Shown: one piece after another, positions 34,701 to 44,670 of the stretch | Layout of the letters: each line of letters opens with the position of its first letter | Numbering within the stretch: the stretch's first letter is position 1 | Source: Gryganskiella cystojenkinii | Taxonomy: Eukaryota; Mortierellomycota; Mortierellomycetes; Mortierellales; Mortierellaceae | Length of the DNA: 47,641 bases | Direction: 5' to 3' | Assembly (NCBI GenBank): GCA_015852425.1 | Contig: JAAAIG010000220.1 | Coordinates: 1 to 47,641 of the forward strand | Program-made: the position numbers and the translations under genes | Notes under the pieces: model-generated | Seen by the model: only the letters and a program-made list of their open reading frames with translations | What the model was told of the DNA's origin: nothing | Database searches by the model: none

Positions 34701-35395
34701 GCAACAATACAATTGTAAACCACCAGCAGCCTCAAGCGCAAGTGCAGTCGGTGTTGCCTAACCGGTCTGCAAGCAACATCACCCTTGTGAACAATAACAC
34801 TCCTCCTAGTCGATCGGGAAGCAGTGGTAGCGAGCGACCCTTAATCTCGCCTGTCGGCAACAGCTCTATGGACTACCTGCCCAAGGCTGACTATGTACCG
34901 AAGACTGACTATGTACCCAAGACTGATTATGTACCCAAGACTGACTATGTACCGAAGACTGATTATGTACCGAAGACCGAGTACGTTCCCAAGACCATAT
35001 ACCCAAGTGTTGCCACGATCATTGCCAGTCAACAGCAACCTCATGAGGGACCTCTCAGTGCCAGTGCCAAAGCCTGGTCGACGATACCGTTCACGGGTCA
35101 GACGGTCACGCGCGCTGCTTCGTTGCCAACAATCTCGCAGAGGCAGCAACAGCAACAACAGCACCAGCTCTTAGAGCAGTTGCTCGAGTACCAAGCTTAC
35201 CCGGTGGATCAACTCCCAATGTCGGCCTCGGCTTCTTCTGCGGCGTTGCAGCAACAGCAGAGTCAGCTGCAGTCCCAGTGCATGCCCTCACCGAGCCTTG
35301 CAGATGCGTTGGATAGCAACGTGATCAGGATTGCTTATGGAGGCAGCGTCGGTGGTGGTGACTATTACGAGACCAGTTCGAGTCGTCGTTTTTGA
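31750..35395 (+). CDS. Unrecognised protein with about seven membrane segments and a long polyQ tail
   Basis: I do not recognise the family. Exons 31750-31937, 32898-33390, 33510-33661 and 33871-35395 join in phase to 785 residues. Hydrophobic segments lie at about residues 13-30 (VSMTWFYGWFIVYVY), 48-66, 103-125, 145-165, 175-198, 227-250 and 265-285 (NFFEFIIWVTLTLIFYP). That would give a seven-helix, receptor-like layout with a very short N-terminus. Residues about 290-785 are a polar tail, probably cytosolic, with Ser/Thr-rich parts, Gln runs, a twice-used LPNRSASN motif and a (D/E)YVPKT array. No DRY, NPxxY or other GPCR signature is visible, so calling it a receptor would be a guess from topology. 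Intron 1 is 960 nt, so the link between exon 1 and exon 2 is the weakest join; phase and the hydrophobic LELAYDIG continuity support it. Confidence 0.75.
32625..32718 (+). repeat. Imperfect 47-bp tandem duplication in intron 1
   Basis: Two units starting AGTGCGATGTAC at 32625 and 32672 both run into a C-rich part and CACTTT(T)CCCATCG. They lie in the 960-nt intron of the membrane-protein gene and have no coding phase. Confidence 0.75.
34871..34996 (+). repeat. Seven 18-bp units encoding (D/E)Y(V/L)PK(T/A)
   Basis: In frame within the tail: DYLPKA, five DYVPKT and EYVPKT, then IYPS. Units differ mainly by synonymous changes (GAC/GAT, CCG/CCC), so the array is an 18-bp tandem expansion that keeps its protein sequence. 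Confidence 0.95.
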
Positions 35396-35767
35396 GCTAG
35401 CAAATGAAAAGAAAAAAGAATAAGACCAAAAGGATCAAACATAAATGAGAATAAAAGAATGATATGAACACCATGAAGAGGTTGAGCCTAAAGTGGGAAT
35501 AGGAAATCCTTTAATAAAATATTCGAGGACTGAAATCTCAAATACTCTCAGTGACGACAGCTCCTCCGCTTTCTTTAAAAAAGCGGTCGCCTCTGGTCGC
35601 ACAAAGAAAAGTAGTTCGACTTTTTATACTCTCGACGTTTTTAAAATTTATTCCGCGTTTTTGGAGTGAGTGGTTCAAAGATTTCGACCTCTTTTTTTTT
35701 GTTTCTTCTTTTCTTTCATTCCATTCATTACCCAACAATCACACATTTTGTCAACGACCAAAGCACC
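35396..35767. other. Intergenic: 3' flank of membrane-protein gene and CDK11 promoter
   Basis: 372 bp with A-rich 3' flank (AATAAA-like at about 35451 and 35513) and a T/C-rich leader before the kinase ATG. No gene is seen. Confidence 0.5.
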
Positions 35768-37858
35768 ATGGACCAAGGTGCAGGAGCATCCAAGTGGGCT
35801 CGGGAACTCTCCAGCGATGAGGACGATCAGCGCCAAAGAAAGAAAAGGAAAGAGAAGCGAATCAAAAAGAACAGCAATAGGGATTCACCAATGTCAACAC
35901 CAGGTGCAGGCACACCTAATTCAATGACCTCCAATTCCTCTGGCACCTTTCTCCCTCGGACCTCTTCACGCGACCTCGACACTTTACAGCCACAGCAACC
36001 TCATCAGCTTCAACGAGAACTGACTCCTATCGAGGCCAGGTCCTCCTCGACGCTTTCTCACCAAGACGAACCAACACAAGCCTCAGCACTAGCCGAGCCT
36101 GATCAGCAGACAGAATCAAGCGCTACTAGGAGCAGAGAAGTCTCTTCATCGTCCTCGTCGTCAAGAGCAGCGGAATCATCGACACCAGCATCGTCTCAGC
36201 AAGCTCCTGAATACCACGTCCGAGTTCCCGAGGCACCTTCACACCCAGTCCTGACCGGCTGTCGAAGTGTTGAGAATTACGAAAAACTGAACAGGATCTC
36301 GGAGGGATCCTATGGTGTCGTTTACAGGGCCCGGGACCGGATCACGGGCGATATCGTGGCATTGAAGAAGCTCAAGCTGGATCAGGAAAAGAACGGGTTC
36401 CCAGTAACGAGTTTACGAGAGATCTATACGTTGCTACTGGCAAAGCATCCACATATTGTCAATGTCCGTGAGATTGTCGTCGGTGACAAGTTGACACAGT
36501 AAGTGGCTCGAGACCGACAACCCTGTTTATTTTTAATGCACTCTTCACATATCCAACTCAGGAAACGATTCTTCTAATCATTATTTTTTTTTTGCTTTTA
36601 TCTGATAGGATTTTCATCGTCATGGATTTTATCGAGCACGATCTCAAGGAGTTGATGAGCGGGATGAGGAATCCATTCTTGCAATCCGAGGTCAAGACGT
36701 TGATGATGCAACTCTTGTCAGCCACAGAGCTCCTTCACGAGAATTGGATTTTACATCGGGATCTAAAGACTTCCAACTTGTTGTTGAACAACCAAGGAGA
36801 GATCAAGGTCGCGGATTTTGGTCTGGCGAGACGCTATGGCGAACCTCAGGGAGTCATGACCCAACCCGTCGTAACTCTCTGGTACAGGTAAGACAACAAC
36901 ACTGGATTCCAAAAAAAAGAACCAAGGTCAATGGATCATACCTTCTAATATTCAGGGGACTGTCCCAACATTTTATATTTGTTAATATAGAGCGCCAGAG
37001 CTGTTGTTGGGATCAAAACATTACACTACTGCTATCGACATGTGGTCCATAGGATGCATCTTTGCAGAGTTTATCAACAACGAGCCATTACTTCCAGGAC
37101 GCAGTGAGGCGGAACAATTAGAAAAGGTACCGGTCGAGCTCTATTCTCGCTCTTCTCATCTTCACTCCCATTTTCGCCATGACTAATAATAATCTTAACC
37201 TTCCCCTTTCTTCTCGGCTTTGTTGCACATAGATCTTCAAATTGCTCGGAATGCCCAATGACAAAATCTGGCCTGGATACTCAAAATTGCCGTTGGCGAG
37301 TCATGTTCCGAATTTCAATCAACCCTACAACATCCTTCGGAGTCGACTGCCGTACTTGACTGAGAATGGATTGGATCTGATGTCCCAGATGTTGACCTAT
37401 GATCCCGCGAAACGAATCACCGCCGAGGATGCCTTGAAACACCCATACTTTTCGTACGCCATCTTTTTCACAAGAGTGATCATTCTCGGCAGAAACTCGT
37501 TTATTGATACGTTATTAATACATACTTTTTGATTTGAACTGGCACCCGATAGAGAAGCGCCTCCACCGAAACATCCATCCATGTTCCCAACTTGGCCTTC
37601 GAAAAGCGAAAGGTAAATCAATGATTCAAAACACGGGTCGCTTGCTCAAAAGAAAGCGAGGGGAACCTTGGCTTTTCGTGTCAGAAATACTTTTACTGAC
37701 GCTTCTTTTTCCTCTCCTGACAATATAGGACCGTCAAGCGGAATGCTTCCCCGTCGGCCCCTCAGGCTAATCATGGCCATGGAAACGAGGACGAGGAACC
37801 CAGTGGACTGTTCAACTATGCCAATCAAGAGTCGACTGGGTTCCGGTTGAAGATCTAA
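35768..37858 (+). CDS. Cyclin-dependent kinase 11 (PITSLRE-type) Ser/Thr kinase
   Basis: A nuclear CDK of the CDK11 group, which in animals and fission yeast acts with cyclin L in pre-mRNA splicing and transcription. Exons 35768-36498, 36609-36887, 36991-37126, 37233-37453, 37553-37612 and 37729-37858 join in phase to 518 residues. The ATG has a strong CACCATGG context. Residues 1 to about 168 are low-complexity, with an early basic patch ([11 protein letters not shown]) that may be a nuclear signal. The kinase domain runs from about 170 to 470: [28 protein letters not shown] (the PITSLRE helix with V for I), [17 protein letters not shown], and the activation-loop Thr in [15 protein letters not shown]. 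The C-terminal FRLKI resembles the short hydrophobic/basic end of CDK11 proteins. CDK10 is the nearest alternative, but the PxTSLRE and tail favour CDK11. Confidence 0.94.
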
Positions 37859-38087
37859 AACCTCTAGAAAAAATGTTCTTGAGCAGATTCTTCATTGTTG
37901 CAAATAAAAAACAATCGCACGCACACACAATCAATCATATATAGTACAAAAATGAGACGGCATGGGGTTACAAAGTGAGGAATGGTCCCTATCTGCTGGA
38001 AGAGCAAAACAAAAGTAACGAAGTAATGATAGTGAGACGACATGGTCTTGCGTTAAAAATACTTCGACGTCCAAATTGAACGGAAAC

Positions 38088-38092
38088 AAAAA
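38088..38092 (-). terminator. Pol III terminator of tRNA-Arg
   Basis: Five A on the plus strand give T5 in the tRNA sense, 6 nt beyond the mature 3' end. Confidence 0.7.
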
Positions 38093-38098
38093 CATATA

Positions 38099-38170
38099 GC
38101 CCGACGTGGGGGTCGAACCCACAACCTTCAGATTAGAAGTCTGATGCTCTACCGATTGAGCCAGCCCGGC
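38099..38170 (-). tRNA. tRNA-Arg (anticodon UCU)
   Basis: Cloverleaf of 72 nt without intron. D arm is GCTC/GAGC, anticodon stem TCAGA/TCTGA, with loop CTTCTAA giving anticodon TCT. The T arm is GTGGG/CCCAC with TTCGACC. A box (TGGCTCAATCGG) and B box (GGTTCGACCCC) are intact. The acceptor stem GCCGGGC/GTCGGGC has one G:G opposition at 4:69 and a G:U at 6:67, unusual for a functional copy. It reads AGA codons, which are rare in the biased genes here. Confidence 0.93.
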
Positions 38171-38240
38171 ATTTGATTGGATATTGACCCTTAATCCTGA
38201 GATCTTTTTTTATCAGTGACACGATTTCGCAATAACCACT

Positions 38241-38263
38241 CACGTGACAAAATGAAACACGTG
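38241..38263. promoter_or_regulatory. Two CACGTG boxes between the divergent tRNA genes
   Basis: CACGTG occurs at 38241-38246 and again at 38258-38263, 17 bp apart, 70-160 bp from either tRNA. The role is unknown. Confidence 0.4.
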
Positions 38264-38324
38264 ATGGAAGTGGCAATGCTTTCAAAAGGGATATTTTCTG
38301 ATTGGACGTTATTGTGTGAATTCA

Positions 38325-38405
38325 GTCAGCTTGGCCGAGTGGTTAAGGCGTATGACTTGAAATCATATGGGAATTCCCGCGCAGGTTCAAACCCTGCAGC
38401 TGACG
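38325..38405 (+). tRNA. tRNA-Ser (anticodon UGA)
   Basis: Class II cloverleaf of 81 nt. Acceptor is GTCAGCT/AGCTGAC with discriminator G, the D arm is GCC..GGC, and the anticodon stem is TATGA/TCATA with loop CTTGAAA (anticodon TGA). The long variable arm is TGGGAATTCCCGC, and the T arm is GCAGG/CCTGC with TTCAAAC. All stems pair. A box TGGCCGAGTGG and B box GGTTCAAACCC are present. No intron. Confidence 0.97.
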
Positions 38406-38424
38406 GTTATACACTGTTTCACAC

Positions 38425-38434
38425 TTTTTTTTTT
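38425..38434 (+). terminator. Pol III terminator of tRNA-Ser
   Basis: A T10 run starts 19 nt after the mature tRNA end, a strong RNA polymerase III stop. Confidence 0.8.
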
Positions 38435-38468
38435 GCTTGGGTTCTTTATATTTTTTCATGGGTACCTT

Positions 38469-38502
38469 GCAGGGGCGAACCCTGCAGCTCAACCCTGCAG
38501 CT
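38469..38502 (+). repeat. Duplicated T-arm fragment of tRNA-Ser
   Basis: The 12-mer AACCCTGCAGCT from the tRNA-Ser T arm/acceptor (38390-38401) recurs at 38478-38489 and 38491-38502. The first copy is preceded by GCAGGGGCG, which resembles the 5' half of the T arm. This looks like debris of tRNA duplication or a tRNA-derived element. Confidence 0.7.
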
Positions 38503-38627
38503 GCACTGGTTCATATATTTTTTCTACTTGGTACTTTTCATTGTTTTCTGGAACGAATCTAACAGACGACCTGGTCATTCAGGTCATGTCAATGGTAGTA
38601 TTATGGTGCTATTATCTCTTTAGTCAA

Positions 38628-38727
38628 GTACAGTAATAGTATATTAAGGTACCATGTCCCGACTACTAATATTTTTCGTACAGTAATAGTACATTGTGGT
38701 ACTATCTGCCGACTACAAATATACCTA
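38628..38727. repeat. 50-bp tandem repeat, two units
   Basis: Unit 1 starts GTACAGTAATAGTA at 38628 and unit 2 starts the same way at 38678. Both run through GGTAC(C/T)AT and CCGACTAC(T/A)AATAT. A weaker third copy (GGTAGTATTATGGTGCTATTATC) may precede them at about 38594. Confidence 0.8.
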
Positions 38728-39090
38728 TCTAACGAACAAGCTCTGAAGCGGCGTGAGCGAGGAGCCAAAAACAGGGTCGATATTAGAGTAGATAGTAGCC
38801 ACATGAGACTCCTCCGGCAACCATGCAAGGGACGCCGTGTAAGAACAAAAATAATATTCTGAATGGATAGAAAGCAGATAGAGTATGGTGAGTGTTATAC
38901 TGGTTTATTTTTTTGGTATTTTTGTTTTCAAAAAAGACAAAACTATGCTACAAGTTCTTTTTTTTTTTTTATCGCCAATGATGGCGAACTTCTCTCTTTG
39001 CGCGTCCTTCTATCGAAATACATAAAGAAATTGAGAGGGAGACCTGGACTGTAGTTTCCTATCTCCTGTTTCCTTTCTCCTTTTCTTTTT

Positions 39091-42000
39091 CTACCGGTAT
39101 CTCCGTCCGTCATGGTCTCTGCTTAGACTGCGATCCCTGGATCGATCCCGACTCCTATCCCGGTCTCGACCTCGTCCAGAACGATCTCGACTACGCTCCC
39201 GGCTCCGGTCTCGACTGCGATCACGACTACGGTCTCGCTTATGACGATCGGACCGGTCACGAGAACGGTCCCGTTGACGACTATTCTCTTTATCTTGAGA
39301 CGATGATCCGTTCGTCAGGCTGCCGTTGCTCTCACGAAGACCTTCGCCTGTGCTACGACGTTTCGCAGACCGACCATGACTCTCGTCATCTTCATCATCC
39401 GATCGATGTCTATGTCTTGAAGACGAGGCCCGATCACGAGACGAACGGCGGTCCTTGTATCTTGGACGATCATCCTCTAATGAGTCACTGCGTCTTGGAC
39501 GCGAATGACGTCTCGAGCTAGAGTTGCGTTTAGGACTCGCACTGCCTTCCCTGTCATCTCGATGGGACCGAGACCGATGATGGCCGTTGGCGTCCTCTCG
39601 GTCGCGACTATAATCTCTTCTGGAGGGGCTCGAGCGTCTGTTGCTGGACGATTTACGATCATCCTTCGACTTTGAGGACGATCCCGATGCTTGTTTCTGA
39701 GCATCCTTCAACTCGAGGTAACCCTTGCGTAATTGCGAATAATGAATCGCTCCAGTCGGGAACATCTTGCCTGCATAGGTCCAAAGCTGTTTCGAGAGTC
39801 GATCCCGATCTGACCGTGATTTCGATGTCGAGGACAAGGACGGGCCCTCAACCAACTCTTCAATCTCACGACCGATCCGTGCCAGACACTCGGCAATCAC
39901 CTGAGGTTCCACACTCTTCTTGTCCGAGTCTCGGATCGTCCTCAAATCGCGACTGACAGTCTTCAGCAGATCTTTACTCGACTCGTCATTGTGGGCAGGA
40001 GGTGAATCCGCGGAAGGATCGGACTCAGATTCGACATCATCCTTCGAGGAACGAGAAGGACGCGATCTGGACGAACGAGATCTCGAGCTTGAACTTGCAG
40101 AAGGTTTGGACTTTGATGATTGGTCTTTGGCACTACTGCTGACGGTATGGTTGCTTGCGCTCTGCGTCCTGGACTTGCCTGGTTCCCGTCTGGATCCCGC
40201 AGTCGATTGTCTGCTCTTCTTGTCCCGCTCAGAGTCGCGAAGAACCTTGAGCAGGTACTCTCCACGACGGACCAGATGCAACGATTTAGGAATCTTTTTT
40301 GCATCCTTGGCATCTTGAGAGGACAAGAAAAACTTTTTCGCAAAACCCAGAGCCGTATCCTCCTGGATCTTGTCCCACGCACCAAAACCATGCTTGTAAA
40401 TACCAACGACCAACATGGCATCCTCCTTCTGACCCCAGGAACAGGACCAGTTCAGCACAGGCTTCAATTGGACGTTCATACGAAACTTGGATGCATCCGA
40501 TCCATTCAGACGCTTGTTCATGGCCCTCAAATCCTTCAGGCGCAAGATCATTTGACCGGCGTTCATCTTCTCGACTTCCTTGTACGTGAAAAGAACGGCC
40601 TTGGCGTTCTTCTTCGCATAAGGTGGGTCCTCCTCATCGTCGACATCGATCGAGTCCTGAGGGATGCCCAGAGCATCCTCACAGGCATGAATCAGATCCT
40701 CAGCCTCAACCTTGACTACATCCTCCTCCTTGTCCTCCAACTCGGCTTCGGCCACAACATCCTGGTAACGATCTGTGACCATACCGAACTTGAGCATACC
40801 ACGGGCTAAGGCACGGAGATCCTTCGTGTTAAGTTCTGAGGGATCCAGTCCAGCACCACGCTTCTTCTTGGGTCCGTTCGGTGCCGCGGCTGCAGCGCCG
40901 GTGGCTTTGCGCTTCTTTCGCCGACCCTCGGATTCAGGTGAGGGCGAATTGGCTTTGCCTTCAGCATAGGATATCCGGCTACGGTTACGGGGTGTATAAA
41001 GCTGTTCCTCCAACTTGGCTGCCTCTTCGGCCTCGTACTGCGCACGTTCATCTGCAGGAATAATTTCGTCCCAGGACATGTCACCGGCACCGAAATCCGC
41101 GTACTGGAACTGGCTCAGGAACTCTTCACCTCCAGCAAGGTTCACAGCATCGGTCGTATCATGATCCTCAGCGCGAGCCAAAATTTCATCCAGATCGAGC
41201 TCATCCAGCTTCTTGTTGGTCGTTCCTTCGGCCTGTTGGAACATGCTCTGGGCACCAAACTTGAGAATTGCCGATAATTCGTCCTTGGTGAACCCGGTCG
41301 AGGTCTCGGCGGCCTTCTTTTGTTGCAGAATCTCGAGTCCAGATGTGTCCATCTGCTTGATAATACAGTACTCCAAGACCATCTTGCGCTTCGCACGCTC
41401 GATAATATCCTCCTCGATCGTATCCTTGGACACAAACCGGTAGACGTTGACGACATTCTTTTGTCCGATACGATGAGCTCGCGCCATTGCCTGCAAATCG
41501 TTCTGGGGGTTCCAATCCGAATCAAAGATGATAACAGTATCGGCCGTCTCCAAGTTGATACCAAGTCCTCCAGCACGGGTAGAGAGCAAGAATACGAAAT
41601 CGATCGAGTTGGGTGCGTTGAAATGTTCGATGGATCGCTTACGGGCTTCGGAGCCGACACTTCCGTCCAGACGTTGGAATGCATATCCACGCAGAGCCAG
41701 GTAATCGGTCATAATGTCGAGCATACGGACCATCTGAGAAAAGATCAAAACACGATGGCCATCCTTCTTGAGACGTGTCAGGAGCTTGTCCAGCAAGACC
41801 ATCTTGCCACTGTTCATGATCATTCCTTTGAGTTGTTCCTCTCTCTTGTCCGAGACTACCTCAGCGTTCGGGAACAGATACGGGTGGTTACTGGCCTTCT
41901 TAAGTTCCATCGCGACGTTTAACAGGCTGAGCTGGCCACCTCCAGACGCGACTCCTTTGTTCAGGACCGCAAAGTTCTTGGTGAGGATGTTCTTGTAGTA

Positions 42001-44670
42001 GTGAGTCTGGAGTTGTGAAAGTTCCACTCGCAGGATACGTTCCGTCTTTTTAGGCAAGGACTTTTCGACATCCTTCTTGAGTCGACGCAACATGTATGGC
42101 TTGAGGTTATCGTGCAGGTCTCGGATCTTGGCTTCCTGCTCTGCATCCGCCACATCAATCTCGACATCGTCATCGTCAAACTTGTCTGGCATCAAAAAGT
42201 TACAGAGAGCAATCAGTTCCTTGACGCTGTTTTGTAGAGGCGTTCCTGTGATCAAAAGCCGGTTCGCAGTGTTAAAGTCCTTGAGAGTTTCGTGGAGCTG
42301 CGATTGTTTGTTCTTGAGTCTGTGGGCCTCATCGATGGCCAGGTACGTCCACTTGATCTTGTCCAGCTCTGCACGGTCCATACGAACCAATTCGAACGTG
42401 GTCAGGAGAACGTTGAACCGGATCTTGGTTGTGGATCCCTTTTGATAAAACTCGTAATCACGGATTGTCTGTCGACTGGCTGCGTCACCAATGTAACAGA
42501 TCATGTTCATGTCGGGAGCCCACCGTTCAAATTCACGTTGCCAGGCGCCAATCGTCGACAATGGGACAACAACCAAGTAAGGTCCATACAGGTTATGTTG
42601 GTGGAACAAGAAAGAGATAATTGAAATCGACTGGACCGTCTTTCCCAAGCCCATCTCGTCTGCCAGGATACCGTTCTCATTTCTAGACCAAAGTCTCGAC
42701 ATCCAGTTCAAGCCCGTCAGTTGATAGTCGCGCAATTGCCCGCCCACGAGGTAATCTGGTTGTGTCAGAAGTTTCTTGAAGACTGGTCTTTGTCCCTTGG
42801 GGTAGACGGTTGTCCTATAGGGTACCTTTTGACTTGACTCGCGGTCCAGGAAGGCATCGATCTCGGCCTGGTGGTTCTCAGCAATCAGATCCTCGGTTTC
42901 CCAAGTTGCAGAGCTGTAAGGGAGACGGTTCCACTTGCAAAAGTACTCGGTCTCACCGCCCTTGGAAGAAGTTCTGGTGGCGATGATACGTTCAACGGTC
43001 TTGTAGTCCTTGAGTTCATCACGGAGCATCTCCCTGTTAACGTCGGATTGTTCAATCTCCTCCCGCATCGTGTTCGGGTCGGATTTAAGGGCAATCTCGG
43101 GGTAGACGAACCGGTGGATGTAACTGTCAACTTTTTTGAATCCCTTGTACTGGCGCAAGTTTTGGTATGGCTCCCAAGTGTCGTGCATATGACTCTGTCC
43201 CTTCCACTTGATCAAATACTCCATGTTATGGCGGGGGTCATCAGCCTCCTCGGGATCATCCTCTTCTATTACACCCCCACATCAAAGGAAACAATAAGTT
43301 GTTAATAAAGCACTCGCCCTCTCATCATATAAAGTCCAAAAAATAACAAATCGTCAAAAACGCAGTCACAGATCGGCTAGTTGTATCGACCCCAACAAAC
43401 AAAAAAAATAACGCACCATTTTCTGCGCGACGAAAGTCATGTACGCTCTCGATTACGTCGCCTTCCTCCTCAGGCGTCACTATGAGTTTGTTGTACACGG
43501 GGAGCTTGTCGTCTTCTGAGCTCAGTCCCCAATCATTCTCGTCCTCGTTGTAGTTGACTTGGCCACCTCGAGAGGAATAGCGCACTCCAGAATCGCCATC
43601 ATTGCTCGCTATAAGAAGTGAAAGGTATACATGTGTTATTACTTTCATCCGACAAAAAAAAAGTACATCCCCAATACGTTACGCAAGCAATATTCTTTGA
43701 ATCCGGGGCATTTTACCATTGTTTTGTCTTCTCCTGCGACGACTTCCAGACTTCTTTTTGGAAGAGCTTCCCCAGTCTCCATCAGAGTCACTTTCCGAAG
43801 ATGGTGTGTTTTGTGGTGTTATCCTTTGAACAGCTCTCTCGTTATGGCTGGAGCCTAATAGCCACAGAGAAGAAGAATAAAAAATCTCGCATGGGTTAAC
43901 ATATGATAGAGATATCTTAGTTTGTGAAGGCAAGACAAGGTTACGAAAAAAAGTGGCGATTCTAACCTTTTCGGCTGGAAGTCTTCGACGTCTTTTTGGA
44001 AGAGGATGAGGTCGATCGTTTCTTTTTCTTGCCATAACCATAGTCGCTGCCACTGTCCTCAGATTCCTCCTCTACAGACCCAGAATCAGAGTCCTCGGGA
44101 TCTTCAGCGTCAAAGTCACTCTAAAGAATTTGCCCGAATCGCAGTTCAGCATCGCCGTCAGTTACAGGTAGCAAAAATTACAGTTATGCATACGCTCCCT
44201 GGCACACCTTTGCAGACACATGCACATGCACGCATGTGTACGTGTTTGTTCTTTGTCTTGTTCTTTACCTCTTCGTCTTCATCGTCATCATCGTCGTCAA
44301 TGATCCTGGGCGCCCTTCGGCTTCGACCCGATCGACGAAGATCGTAAAGCTCTGCATCCACATTTTTAAACTCTGTCCGACTGGTCCTCGGTGCACGTTT
44401 GCGACCGGTCTCAGATCCATTAATCTCTTCAAAGCTATCGTAGGGACTTTCGTCCAGTTGACGTCTTGAAGAAGAAGAGGCATCCTTGGAGGGGTCATAA
44501 TCGGGTTCATCATCATCGTCATCATTGTTGTCGTCACTGGAAGAGTCAAAAGAGGAAGCATCCGATCCTGATTTAGAGCCGTGGTTGACTGCTACGCGAT
44601 GACCATTGTTGCTGTTGTGACCCTTCTCGTCGCTTGAAGAGGCATCTGAGAACCGATGACTACGAGCCAT
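39091..44670 (-). CDS. CHD1: CHD1-type chromatin remodelling ATPase with RS-rich tail
   Basis: An SNF2-family remodeller that spaces nucleosomes over transcribed genes in the nucleus. Exons on the minus strand are 44670-44269, 44120-43967, 43854-43717, 43608-43417 and 43265-39091, giving 1686 residues. The N-terminus is Ser/Asp-rich. Tandem chromodomains follow (ESVHDFRRAEN..EYLIKWKGQSHMHDTW; YFCKWNRLPYSSATWE). The ATPase has DEMGLGKT (about residue 500), DEAH in LAIDEAHRLKN (about 608), and the C-lobe motifs STRAGGLGINL and QAMARAHRIGQ. A SANT/SLIDE-type DNA-binding region (WSCSWGQKEDAMLVVGIYKH) and a CHCT helical domain (KQLWTYAGKMFPTGAIHYSQ) mark CHD1 rather than ISWI or Mi-2. The last about 150 residues are Arg-Ser/Arg-Asp dipeptides (RDRSRDRSRDRSRERS). 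The start AACAATGGCTCG was preferred; an in-frame ATG at 44772 would add 34 residues. Confidence 0.96.

Larger units (their letters stand above)
38406..39090. other. Intergenic between tRNA-Ser and CHD1
   Basis: Contains the tRNA terminator, tRNA-derived fragments, a 50-bp tandem repeat and the CHD1 3' flank. No open frame has protein character. Confidence 0.6.
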
